NCBI GenBank assembly: GCA_040388665.1
Contig: JAZKBL010000025.1
Span: 1-55,440, forward strand
Length of the DNA stretch: 55,440 nt
Source of the DNA: DAHVFY01 sp040388665
GTDB taxonomy: Bacteria > Chlamydiota > Chlamydiia > Chlamydiales > Rhabdochlamydiaceae
Direction of reading: 5' to 3'
This document shows positions 9,244 through 17,489 of this stretch, one piece after another (the first letter of the stretch is position 1; every line of letters begins with the position of its first letter). The notes beneath the pieces are model-generated. The model was not told the origin of the DNA, did no database searches, and saw nothing but the letters and a program-made list of their open reading frames with translations. Both the position numbers and the translations under genes were made by a program.

Positions 9244-9248
9244 GCGGG

Positions 9249-9376
9249 AAGAATTTAACGCAAAGGAAGGAAAAGACGCGAAGACGCAAAAAAAAAGAAG
9301 GAATTTATGGAAATAACCTGTAATTCTTCTCTTCTTTGCGTCTTCGCGTCTTTTCCTTCCTTTGCGTTAAATTCTT
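9249..9376. repeat. perfect 42-bp inverted repeat (foldback element)
   Basis: Arm 9249-9290 and arm 9335-9376 are exact reverse complements over 42 bases. They are built on repeated units such as AACGCAAAGG and AAGACGC, and enclose about 44 bases. No ORF is present. Very similar GCAAAGACGC-type palindromes occur as dispersed repeats in many bacterial genomes as I recall, so this is probably a MITE- or REP-like element. In RNA it would form a very stable hairpin. Confidence 0.85.
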
Positions 9377-9440
9377 CTTCTTGCTCTTTTATAAATCTAA
9401 CCGCTATTGCACCGCCGTTTTTTCTTAGCCTGATGCGTAT

Positions 9441-9484
9441 GCCCGTGCCCTTGCCCCGATTTTTTTAAGGGCAAGGGCACGGGG
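9441..9484. repeat. GC-rich hairpin, possible terminator
   Basis: GCCCGTGCCCTTGCCC pairs with the reverse-complementary arm at 9469-9484 over about 16 bp around a T-rich loop. It lies 5 bp after the stop of the minus-strand barrel gene at 9490. It may act as its terminator, though no clear T tract follows on that strand. It may instead belong to the same palindromic repeat cluster as 9249-9376. Confidence 0.7.
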
Positions 9485-9489
9485 CACGA

Positions 9490-10305
9490 TTAAAAGAAAG
9501 AAAAAGGAAGGCTGTAGGTTAAAGAGAAAAAGTTGACGTATTCTGGGAAGCTCTGAGCATAGATGCGGAATGCGTACGTAAAGCCAAGAGAGCCCCAAAG
9601 ATCAAAAACATAGCTATAACCAGCGCCAAGATCGATCGATTGATGATGGATTTTAGCGTAGCCATGGAAATGATCGATATTGACAGCACGATCAGGGCCA
9701 AAGCCCCAATAGGAATTCGCAAAGACTTTATAACGATGACGATCTAAGTGATTGCCTTCGCAAGCTACAAGCGCGCGCAACCATAAAGAACCATGATTTG
9801 CGATTCCAGCACCTAAAAAAGCAAATGTACGCAAGCGCCAGTACTGCATCTGACTCCACTCTTTTCCAACAGCGCCATTTAACTCAAAATTAACATCAGA
9901 ATGGTAAGGGCAGCTTACATCGCGCAAGCTATGATGAGAAACACCCCGAATATTAGCTCCTGCCATTAAACTAACAGGATCGCCTGCAACATCATCAAGA
10001 AAAAGAAAACGGAACTGCCCTGCAAAACTGCGAAATCCCCAAGATTGTTTTGGAGTCTCTGCAAACTCGATCTCAATTTCCAAATCATAGTAATTCTTAG
10101 GAGGAACTTCCAAAGCAAAAGTGAGAAGCTGATTGTTCCACGGATGCTTTACAGCAGGATGGCCATCTTGAACATGATTGAAACGGTAGTATGTGTAGTC
10201 ACTATAAAGATTGAACTCCCAAACTTCGCCAAACCACGGAGCCACCTCTAGTGCACAGCATGAGAGAGGCAAAACCGCTGTCAGAAAAGCAACGCTTTTT
10301 TTCAT
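9490..10305 (-). CDS. secreted protein, candidate outer-membrane beta-barrel
   Basis: This 271-residue protein opens with a signal peptide (MKKSVAFLTAVLPLSCCA) and is rich in aromatic residues with alternating polar/hydrophobic stretches. It ends in Phe, as expected for a Bam-assembled barrel. No enzymatic motif is visible. A Cys pair near the signal peptide end could be read as a lipobox, but it is weak. It abuts trxB on the same strand, with its ATG at 10305 and the trxB stop at 10306. It is probably an environmental-chlamydia outer-membrane protein of unknown function. Confidence 0.7.
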   Translation of the reverse strand: MKKSVAFLTAVLPLSCCALEVAPWFGEVWEFNLYSDYTYYRFNHVQDGHPAVKHPWNNQLLTFALEVPPKNYYDLEIEIEFAETPKQSWGFRSFAGQFRFLFLDDVAGDPVSLMAGANIRGVSHHSLRDVSCPYHSDVNFELNGAVGKEWSQMQYWRLRTFAFLGAGIANHGSLWLRALVACEGNHLDRHRYKVFANSYWGFGPDRAVNIDHFHGYAKIHHQSIDLGAGYSYVFDLWGSLGFTYAFRIYAQSFPEYVNFFSLTYSLPFSFF

Positions 10306-11268
10306 CTAGTGCTGCCCTTTCATCGAAAGAAAGCGTTCTGCATCTAAAGCTGCCATACAACCGGATCCCGCAGCACTTACAGCTTGTCGATAAATATGAT
10401 CCTGAACATCTCCAGCAGCAAATACACCCTCAACACTTGTTAAAGTCGTCCCTGGGGTCACTTTAATGTACCTATTTTCTTCAAATGCAAGCTGATCCCC
10501 TAGAAAAGCAGTATTAGGGTCGTGGCCAATTGCAAAAAAGACACCGCCAGCGTCCCTTGTAACAACTTCATTTGTTTTGAGATTTTTTAAGGTGACAGAG
10601 CGTACAACAGAATCTCCTTCGATTTTTTCGATCACTGTATCCCAAATAATCTCAATTTTAGGATGTTTTTTTACTCTCTCACACATGATTTTAGAAGCGC
10701 GTAGCTCGTCCCGGCGATGCACTAAATAGACTTTGCTGCCGAATTTCGTAAGAAAAGTCGCTTCTTCAACAGCTGTATCACCGCCACCGATGACAAAAAG
10801 AGGTTTGTCGCGGAAAATAGGCGCTGCTCCATCACATACAGCACATGCTGTCACTCCTTTCTGCCAAAATTCCCCATCGCCCGCACCTGGAATATCAAGT
10901 CTTCGAGCAGTTGCCCCTGTTGCGATGATAATAGCATCTGCCTGAGCTGTTACATTACTTCCTTTAACGACAAACGGTTGATTTTTCAAATCGACAGAGA
11001 CAACATCTTCACCAATCAAGGTCGTCCCAAATTTTTCCGCTTGACGGCGGAATAATTCCATTAATTCAGGACCTGTAACTCCATCAGGAAATCCAGGATA
11101 ATTCTCAACTTCAGTTGTTGTCATCAGCTGTCCGCCTACCGGACCTGAATAAAATCCTTCGAACATCAAGGGTTCTAAGTTCGCCCTCGCTGCATAAATT
11201 GCCGCAGTATATCCTGCCGGTCCCGATCCTATAATAATAATTTTACGCTTTTCCATTTCGCTCCGCAA
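10306..11268 (-). CDS. trxB: thioredoxin-disulfide reductase
   Basis: TrxB passes electrons from NADPH through FAD to thioredoxin. The FAD-binding motif GSGPAG is at residues 14-19. The redox pair CAVC is at 142-145 within the expected ACAVCDGA. The NADPH motif GGGDTAVEEA follows, and GVFAAGDVQD sits near the C-terminus. Length (320) is normal. The first Met and the Met at residue 5 (MEKRKI) are both possible starts; the second gives the more usual N-terminus. In Chlamydia trxB also lies near acpS. Confidence 0.96.
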   Translation of the reverse strand: MRSEMEKRKIIIIGSGPAGYTAAIYAARANLEPLMFEGFYSGPVGGQLMTTTEVENYPGFPDGVTGPELMELFRRQAEKFGTTLIGEDVVSVDLKNQPFVVKGSNVTAQADAIIIATGATARRLDIPGAGDGEFWQKGVTACAVCDGAAPIFRDKPLFVIGGGDTAVEEATFLTKFGSKVYLVHRRDELRASKIMCERVKKHPKIEIIWDTVIEKIEGDSVVRSVTLKNLKTNEVVTRDAGGVFFAIGHDPNTAFLGDQLAFEENRYIKVTPGTTLTSVEGVFAAGDVQDHIYRQAVSAAGSGCMAALDAERFLSMKGQH

Positions 11269-11365
11269 TTTTCAAAAAGATATAGCATAAGTTCAGTTAT
11301 ATACAAAGTACATAGGAAAAATTGGTGAAAATAAATTCAAAGAAGGTTACACTTTCAGCAAAATT

Positions 11366-12457
11366 ATGCGTAGTATCAAACTCAAAAATCTAACAAAGTC
11401 GATCAATGGCGGCAAAATTGTCAGCAACATTGATCTCAGCATCCCTGCGGGTAAGTTTTTTGCTCTTCTTGGACCTAGCGGATGCGGTAAAACGACCCTT
11501 CTTAGAGTCATCGCGGGACTGGAAAAAGCCAATTCAGGGCAAATCTTTCTAGGCGATCAGGAAATCACTGACTGGCCTATTCATGAAAGACCTGTTAACA
11601 TCGTTTTCCAAAACTACGCTCTTTTTCCTCACCTGAACGTTTTTGACAACATCGCCTATAGCCTTAAGCTAAAAAAACTCCCCAAGCGTCTTATTGAAGA
11701 AAAAGTGCTACGCATCCTAGAAGCGTTTCATCTAGAAGACCATATTTATAAATTGACAACGCAACTTTCTGGAGGCCAACAGCAGCGTGTCGCTCTTGCA
11801 AGAGCGATCGTTAATGAACCAGCTGTTCTGCTTCTTGATGAACCTCTTGCAGCACTCGATTTTAAGCTGCGAGAAAAAATGCTCATCGAACTCATCGAAC
11901 TTCAAGACAAATTGCAAACAACCTTCATCTATGTCACTCATGATCAGTTTGAAGCTCTTACCGTAGCTGATCAGATGGCAATCATGAATCATCACGGAGA
12001 AATAGAGCAAACAGGCACTCCAAAAGAGATTTATGAATTCCCGTTAACTTCCTTTGTTGCAAAATTTGTTGGAACAACGAACATCTTAAGTGGAAAATTG
12101 CGCAATCTTGATAAAGACCCAGAAATCGATATTCCTGATCTAGGAAGATTTAAAATCACCATCCCTCAAAAAAAGGAATGGATGACAGAAGGATGTCAGA
12201 TGATGATGAGTATTCGTCCTGAGAAAATCTTTATCAGCAAAAAAGAAGTTAAAAATTTTTCCAACTGTATTCAGGGCACAGTCCATTCGATCGTCTATCA
12301 TGGTAGATCTACACAATATAACGTCATCTTGAAAAATCAGATGAAATTACAAGTCTTTGAACAAAATGAAGAACATTTCCCTCAGGAAGTGATCGATTAT
12401 GACAATGACGTCTTTATTGCTTGGCAAAAAGAAAACTCTGTGATTCTGGAGAAATGA
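11366..12457 (+). CDS. potA: spermidine/putrescine ABC transporter, ATP-binding subunit
   Basis: This 363-residue ATPase powers polyamine uptake. Walker A (GPSGCGKT) is at residues 36-43, the signature LSGGQ at 134-138, Walker B (LLLDEP) at 155-160 and the switch His in VTHDQ. A C-terminal TOBE-type regulatory domain follows from about 235. It is the first gene of a tight potABCD operon, with its stop overlapping the potB ATG in ATGA. Base composition matches neighbours. Members of Chlamydiaceae lack this set, to my knowledge. Confidence 0.94.
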   Translation: MRSIKLKNLTKSINGGKIVSNIDLSIPAGKFFALLGPSGCGKTTLLRVIAGLEKANSGQIFLGDQEITDWPIHERPVNIVFQNYALFPHLNVFDNIAYSLKLKKLPKRLIEEKVLRILEAFHLEDHIYKLTTQLSGGQQQRVALARAIVNEPAVLLLDEPLAALDFKLREKMLIELIELQDKLQTTFIYVTHDQFEALTVADQMAIMNHHGEIEQTGTPKEIYEFPLTSFVAKFVGTTNILSGKLRNLDKDPEIDIPDLGRFKITIPQKKEWMTEGCQMMMSIRPEKIFISKKEVKNFSNCIQGTVHSIVYHGRSTQYNVILKNQMKLQVFEQNEEHFPQEVIDYDNDVFIAWQKENSVILEK

Positions 12458-13341
12458 AAAAAAAAATCTTTTCTCTTGAATTCCCTTTTTTTCTCGGCAT
12501 ACCAGCTCTCATCTGGCAATTCTTGTTTTTTTATGCCCCTTTGTTAATCCTTGTGATCACAAGTTTTATCAAAATTTCAGAAGAAGGTTTTATCCAAGGG
12601 TTCACCTTCGAAAAGATCTATTTCTTTCTTAATCCCATCTATGGAAAAGTCATTGTTGCCTCCCTTCTACTTGCCTTCAGTAATGCCGTTATCTGCCTTC
12701 TTATTGCCTATCCTGTAGCTTACTTCATGGCAATTGCTGCAAAAAAATTTAAAAATTTGCTGCTCATTCTGATGATTGTCCCATTTTGGACAAACTTTCT
12801 TCTCCATGTGTATGCGTGGTTTTTTGTTCTTGAACGCGACGGCTTTCTCAATACACTTTTGCGCAGCATAGGAATCATTAACGAGCCTATTCAGCTACTG
12901 AACTCTCTTTTTTCCATCATGGTGATGATGGTCTACTACTATCTCCCCTTCATGGTCCTACCTCTTTACTCTTCGTTAGAGCGTTTTGACTATAAGCTCA
13001 TCGAAGCTTCTCTTGATCTTGGAGCTACCTCCATGCAAACCTTCCGCAGAATCATGCTTCCTTTAACATTGGGCGGAGTGCGTACCGGTTTTTTTCTTGT
13101 TTATATCCCCTCTTTTGGAGAATTTGCGATTCCAGAACTCATGGGTGGCGATAAACAAATGTTTGTGGGTAGCGTTGTTTCTCATTACATCTTAGGAGAA
13201 GAAACAGGCTCTCTTGGTGCTGCATTTACAGTTGTAAGTTGTTTCAGCTTGCTTGTAAGCGCTATCTTTTTCTTCTGGTTAATCAGCAGGTTCCTTAAAC
13301 GTAATCCTAAAGCTCCTAAAATTTTATCAAAGGCGCTCTAA
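12454..13341 (+). CDS. potB: spermidine/putrescine ABC transporter permease PotB
   Basis: An integral membrane subunit of about 295 residues with six hydrophobic segments. The EAA loop (EASLDLGATSMQTFRRIMLP) is where PotA docks. The open frame could start at 12421, but the ATG at 12454 overlaps the potA stop (ATGA) and gives the standard MKKK start before the first membrane helix, so it is preferred. The stop overlaps the potC start by 1 bp. Confidence 0.93.
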   Translation: MKKKIFSLEFPFFLGIPALIWQFLFFYAPLLILVITSFIKISEEGFIQGFTFEKIYFFLNPIYGKVIVASLLLAFSNAVICLLIAYPVAYFMAIAAKKFKNLLLILMIVPFWTNFLLHVYAWFFVLERDGFLNTLLRSIGIINEPIQLLNSLFSIMVMMVYYYLPFMVLPLYSSLERFDYKLIEASLDLGATSMQTFRRIMLPLTLGGVRTGFFLVYIPSFGEFAIPELMGGDKQMFVGSVVSHYILGEETGSLGAAFTVVSCFSLLVSAIFFFWLISRFLKRNPKAPKILSKAL

Positions 13342-14108
13342 TGGGAAAACGTTTAAGCTTATCGATCTCTCTTGCGACTTACCTTTTCCTTTATGTTCCG
13401 ATTATTGTACTCCTTGTTTTTTCTTTTAACACCGCAGCTTTCCCCTCGCCTTGGGAAGGATTCACACTCAAATGGTACAAGGAACTCTTCCATTCCATTT
13501 ATCTCTGGAACGCTTTTTACACTTCTCTCATTGTCGCTCTTTTCGCAACATTTATCAGCGTTACAATGGGCATATTTCTTATTTTTTATGCTACGCAAGG
13601 AGGAAAAATCGGAAAATTCTTAAACCTTTTTTATGGCAACCTCATCATTCCAGAAACAGTACTTGCCGTAAGTTTGCTCGGGTTCTTCAGTCTAGTTTCA
13701 ATTCCACTTGGGATCGGCACACTCATTCTAGCTCACAGCGTTTTAGGGCTTGGATTTGTCATTCCAATTATTTACGCAAGATATCTTGAGCTCGATCCAA
13801 AATTAACAGAAGTTTCTCTTGTAATGGGCGCCACACCAATACAAACTTTTTTTAAAGTCACTCTACCGTTACTACGCCCCTCTTTGATTGCAACAGCTCT
13901 TCTTGTTTTTATCGTTTCTTTTGATGACTTTATCCTTTCTTACTTCTGCGCAGGCAGCTCAGCACAAACACTCTCTCTCTATATTCTTTCCATGCTGCGT
14001 TCAGGCGTATCTCCGGTTGTAAATGCGCTGTCCGCTTTACTCCTCGCCTTAAGCTTCCTCCTGGCATTTACATTTTTCTCTCTTAAAACACGTTCGAGGA
14101 TCTTTTAA
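13341..14108 (+). CDS. potC: spermidine/putrescine ABC transporter permease PotC
   Basis: The second permease of the polyamine importer, 255 residues with six predicted membrane helices. Its EAA loop begins EVSLVMGATPIQTFFKV. The order potB-potC-potD and the 1-bp junctions on either side are typical of the operon. No anomalies are seen; length is normal for PotC. Confidence 0.93.
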   Translation: MGKRLSLSISLATYLFLYVPIIVLLVFSFNTAAFPSPWEGFTLKWYKELFHSIYLWNAFYTSLIVALFATFISVTMGIFLIFYATQGGKIGKFLNLFYGNLIIPETVLAVSLLGFFSLVSIPLGIGTLILAHSVLGLGFVIPIIYARYLELDPKLTEVSLVMGATPIQTFFKVTLPLLRPSLIATALLVFIVSFDDFILSYFCAGSSAQTLSLYILSMLRSGVSPVVNALSALLLALSFLLAFTFFSLKTRSRIF

Positions 14109-15185
14109 ATGCCAAAATTCTTTACCAGATCGTGTATTGTTATCTTTTGGATCCTCCTTATTTTTGGCATACTTTATTTTCCAAGATGGTCTTTTGTCTC
14201 TAAAGACGAAAAAAGCATTAACATCTTTGCTTGGGGTGACATTTTCGATCCTGCCGTCATTGCACAATTTGAAAGAGAGCACGGCATTAAAGTTCATCTT
14301 AACTACTACTCATCAAACGAAGAACTTCTTGTAAAATTAAAAGCGACAGGCGGACTTGGGTACGATCTTATTGTGCCCTCTGACTACGCCATTGGTCACT
14401 TGATCAAAGAAAACCTCCTCAAACCATTAGACCGCACAAAACTCGACTTTTGGCAACACTTAAATCCCCTACTCCTTAATCATTTTTTTGATCCAGATAA
14501 CAAATATTCCATCCCCTTCGAGTGGGAGCTCTTTGGTCTCGGCATTGACAAAGACTTCTTTGCCGGCAAAAACTTCACACCAAGCTGGAAGATGATCTTC
14601 GATAAAAACATCATCGACTACAACGTCACCATGATCAACGACCCCCAAGAAGCTGTGCTCTTCGCCTCTTTCTATCTCTACGGCCCTCTGCATTCCATCA
14701 CGCAAGCACAAACAGATGCTGTAAGGAACCTACTTTTAGAACAAAGATCCTGGGTTTTTGCTTACGCCGACTTTCGCGCTGACTACTTTCTTGCGACAAG
14801 AAATTGCCCCGTTGTTATCGCTTCCAGCTCTTACATTTGGCGCAGTAAGCGCATTTTCCCCTTTATAGGGTTTGCCGTTCCCGAAGAAGGTACCTTCCTC
14901 ACTATCGAAAACCTCGCCATCCCTAAACTTACAAAAAAAGACCCGCTCGTTTATGAGTTTATTAACTTCCTCTACGAGCCGCAATCTGTAGCCGATCACT
15001 ACCACACCTACGGCTTCTTCCCCTCCACGCTCCACGCCCTCGACCTCCTCGACATGGACGAAGACGCCAAAGAGTTCCTCTATATCCCAAGGGATACCTT
15101 CCAAAAATTCTACTTCTTTCAAAACCTCATGCCTGAGGAGACCATCCGCAACATCTGGGTCGAAGTCAAATCCAAAACCTACTGA
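14109..15185 (+). CDS. potD: spermidine/putrescine-binding protein PotD
   Basis: The periplasmic binding component of the polyamine importer, 358 residues. An N-terminal hydrophobic segment (about residues 8-27) acts as signal or anchor; no lipobox is evident. The mature start NIFAWGDIFDPAV and GGLGYDLIVPSDYAI are typical of PotD/PotF, where Trp and Asp residues line the polyamine pocket. It directly follows potC with no gap and ends the operon. No convincing terminator follows. Confidence 0.92.
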   Translation: MPKFFTRSCIVIFWILLIFGILYFPRWSFVSKDEKSINIFAWGDIFDPAVIAQFEREHGIKVHLNYYSSNEELLVKLKATGGLGYDLIVPSDYAIGHLIKENLLKPLDRTKLDFWQHLNPLLLNHFFDPDNKYSIPFEWELFGLGIDKDFFAGKNFTPSWKMIFDKNIIDYNVTMINDPQEAVLFASFYLYGPLHSITQAQTDAVRNLLLEQRSWVFAYADFRADYFLATRNCPVVIASSSYIWRSKRIFPFIGFAVPEEGTFLTIENLAIPKLTKKDPLVYEFINFLYEPQSVADHYHTYGFFPSTLHALDLLDMDEDAKEFLYIPRDTFQKFYFFQNLMPEETIRNIWVEVKSKTY

Positions 15186-15256
15186 TCCTTAAATAGTTAA
15201 AGATCTCACCATCTTTACATATAATTAATTTGCTTTTTTAAACAAACTGTTATAGA

Positions 15257-16894
15257 ATGTTTTTACAAACAAAAATAAAACAACGGTTTTATATGACAAA
15301 TTTAATAATAAATCAATCACCAGCTCCGTCTTTAATTATTAATGATTTACAAACAAAAAGCCCCCAACGCATTCTAAATGAACAAACTAAATCATCATGT
15401 ATCATCGATAGCTTCGAAGAGTTTCCCACCTATACTTCAGAACTAAAGCGGGGGCGTAAAACTCAGGCAGATAAATCGCGGTTCATGGCCTATAGCATCT
15501 CTCCCATAGGCCTTGTCGTAGATGCAATGCTTAATTGCCAGGATCCTAAACAATCAAAAATCAGATATGAAGAAGGATCGAAATCTAAAATTCACATGAT
15601 AACTCTTATTCTTGATGTTTTAGAAACCAGCATCTATGGAATAACAAATAAGATCTACATGAAACATAGAAACGAAAAAAAATTAAAGCTAGCTTTCAGA
15701 GCCTTTCATTCAGCAAAAAAGCACGCCATGTTGCTTCATAAAATTAATCGCCATTCTATTAAGCAAAACTCTCAAATAGAAGAAACTGTCAAATTTTTAA
15801 AAAAGCGCATCACCAAGCTCTCTAAAACAGAAAGTTCATCTAAGGTGGACATTCTTTTTTCGGGAGGCTGGCGTAGGCATCATAAAATATCAGGCCATAG
15901 CATCATGTATGGTATTCACAAAGATTTAGAAACAAAAACTTACACTTTTCACCTGTGGAATACAGGTGCTGGAATAAAAAAACATCATTATTCTTTAGAA
16001 GGAAAATACGAACTTAGAGCAAGCTGGAGTAACCTTAGTTTTGAACAAATTTCTTCAGATAAATTCTTAGAAAAACTCGTAAAATTTAAAAAAATTGAAT
16101 TTCCTTCGAAACAACCTAGCAATAAAATATACGACTTCATCAACGAATATTTTCAAAAAGAAAAAGACCCTCAAAATGATGATCTGCGTAGATATCGTTA
16201 TAAACAGCCAGCATACGATTGCGCTTGGCAATCGCTTTGGATCCCTTTAAGCGATCTTTTAGGTTATACAGAAGATCCTGAGCTTGCTTTGAATATAAAA
16301 TCTGACATTCTTACCAAATTAGGTGAAGACCTGGCTAGAGATATTGCAATCGAAAAAGCTGAAACTCCAGATCCCTTTAATGAGGATAAAGATCTTATCT
16401 TAATTGATGTCATAGATTCTTTAAAAAAGCAAATCTTAGGACGTATCGTATGCGAAGCCACTATAAAAAAACTCAATGAGTTTAGCAACCATTACGAGCA
16501 CACAGTGAAGTGTATGCGTAGCGATCTTGGCAGAACTTCTTTTTATATTCTCAGTACAATTCCAGGATTTAAACTCACCGACTACCCTTATTTTTCATAC
16601 GATTTAAAACAAACTTGTCTATACAACCCCGAATTCATTAAAAAAATCTGCACATCTTTGAGAAAACCTTCAGGTCAACTCCGAAATCTTACTGAGACTC
16701 AATTTAATTACTTAAGCAATATTTGTAGCTCAGAAGAGGGAATGACTGCATACCAAAAAATGCGCTGGCTGCATGGAAAAAATGTAAAATTAGAAAAAAT
16801 ACTCAACTATCTATACAATCAACAAATCAAACACACAAACATTGTACATAACGAATACACAGACACGGCATCTGACAATAACAAAAAAAAATGA
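15257..16894 (+). CDS. effector-like protein with conserved His/Asn/Gln/Cys pattern
   Basis: A 545-residue protein without signal peptide or membrane segment. No family is recognised with certainty. Its central part aligns by eye with the broken gene at 17490-18889: DILF-GGW, IMYGIHKDL, YTF-LWNTG, FLEKL and a DC-W-S-W segment are shared. Conserved candidate catalytic positions are His 214, Asn 235, Gln 317 and Cys 322 (QPAYDC). That is the order seen in CE-clan cysteine proteases (Ulp1: QPNGYDC), although the Asn-to-Cys spacing here is long. The start may be the ATG at 15293 (MTNLIIN) instead of 15257; no clear ribosome site separates them. A host-targeted effector is a reasonable guess, not shown. 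Confidence 0.75.
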   Translation: MFLQTKIKQRFYMTNLIINQSPAPSLIINDLQTKSPQRILNEQTKSSCIIDSFEEFPTYTSELKRGRKTQADKSRFMAYSISPIGLVVDAMLNCQDPKQSKIRYEEGSKSKIHMITLILDVLETSIYGITNKIYMKHRNEKKLKLAFRAFHSAKKHAMLLHKINRHSIKQNSQIEETVKFLKKRITKLSKTESSSKVDILFSGGWRRHHKISGHSIMYGIHKDLETKTYTFHLWNTGAGIKKHHYSLEGKYELRASWSNLSFEQISSDKFLEKLVKFKKIEFPSKQPSNKIYDFINEYFQKEKDPQNDDLRRYRYKQPAYDCAWQSLWIPLSDLLGYTEDPELALNIKSDILTKLGEDLARDIAIEKAETPDPFNEDKDLILIDVIDSLKKQILGRIVCEATIKKLNEFSNHYEHTVKCMRSDLGRTSFYILSTIPGFKLTDYPYFSYDLKQTCLYNPEFIKKICTSLRKPSGQLRNLTETQFNYLSNICSSEEGMTAYQKMRWLHGKNVKLEKILNYLYNQQIKHTNIVHNEYTDTASDNNKKK

Positions 16895-16949
16895 AGATTT
16901 GTTGCTTGTTTGCAAAGAACAGATAAAGAACTGACTAGTCAGCGAAGCT

Positions 16950-17234
16950 ATGACCACAGCGAATACTACTTCTGACATAATTTTAAGACTAGAAATCTTC
17001 AATAATATTTGTAATACATACATGACGCAAGGTTTAATAGATAATGCTATAAGCATTGCATACATGGCTTATAATTCTCATCATGAATTAAGAGTCCTAG
17101 AAAATCTTTGTGCTAAGTTAATTTATATATATTCAGAATCAAATGAAACAAATCAACTAGCCAACGAAAAAGCAGCCGAAATCTCCGATCTACTAAAAGA
17201 CATTCATGCGAGCGAAAATCATAAAACGAATTAA
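16950..17234 (+). CDS. small helical unknown protein
   Basis: A 94-residue ORF beginning MTTANTTSD. Its periodic helices with small/aromatic spacing (LEIFNNICNTYMTQGLIDNAISIAYMA) look like one or two TPR-like hairpins. It follows the effector-like gene by 55 bp on the same strand and could be a chaperone or partner. The ribosome-binding site is weak and there is no recognised family, so coding status is uncertain. Confidence 0.45.
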   Translation: MTTANTTSDIILRLEIFNNICNTYMTQGLIDNAISIAYMAYNSHHELRVLENLCAKLIYIYSESNETNQLANEKAAEISDLLKDIHASENHKTN

Positions 17235-17266
17235 AGCAAAAAAACAAACGTTTTTGATGATTTTTA

Positions 17267-17340
17267 CGTCGGCTCGGTTTCTCGTAAATTGACATATCCT
17301 ATTGGTCATAGGCAGTTTACGAGAAATCCGCAACCCGACG
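17267..17340. repeat. palindromic element, 74 bp
   Basis: An imperfect palindrome: CGTCGG at the left pairs with CCGACG at the right, and TTTCTCGTAAA pairs exactly with TTTACGAGAAA inside. It is flanked by A/T runs. No ORF overlaps it. Together with 17384-17435 it fills the gap between the paralogous effector-like genes and looks like a small mobile palindrome. Confidence 0.7.
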
Positions 17341-17383
17341 AAAAAAGCGCAGATTTGACCTCGCATGATTTTTGCAACTCCCT

Positions 17384-17435
17384 CTAAAGCCTGTGCTACA
17401 AAAGAGATCTGCTCTCTTTGTGGCGTAGGCTTTAG
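17384..17435. repeat. palindromic element, 52 bp
   Basis: CTAAAGCCTGTGCTACAAAAGAG pairs imperfectly with the arm at 17412-17435 (CTCTCTTTGTGGCGTAGGCTTTAG) around a 5-base loop. TAAAGCCTGCGCTAC-type palindromes are common dispersed repeats in several bacterial groups as I recall. It lies 55 bp past the stop of the minus-strand pseudogene and could double as a terminator. Confidence 0.65.
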
Positions 17436-17489
17436 CCTGCAATCTTTCATCCAAAAAGCTCAATAACAAACTCTAAAATCGTGTTATTT

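Noticed and set aside
14469..15122. Long minus-strand frames opposite potD
   Set aside because: They lie entirely within a clear potD gene; their Val/Glu-rich translations are mirror effects of its codon use.
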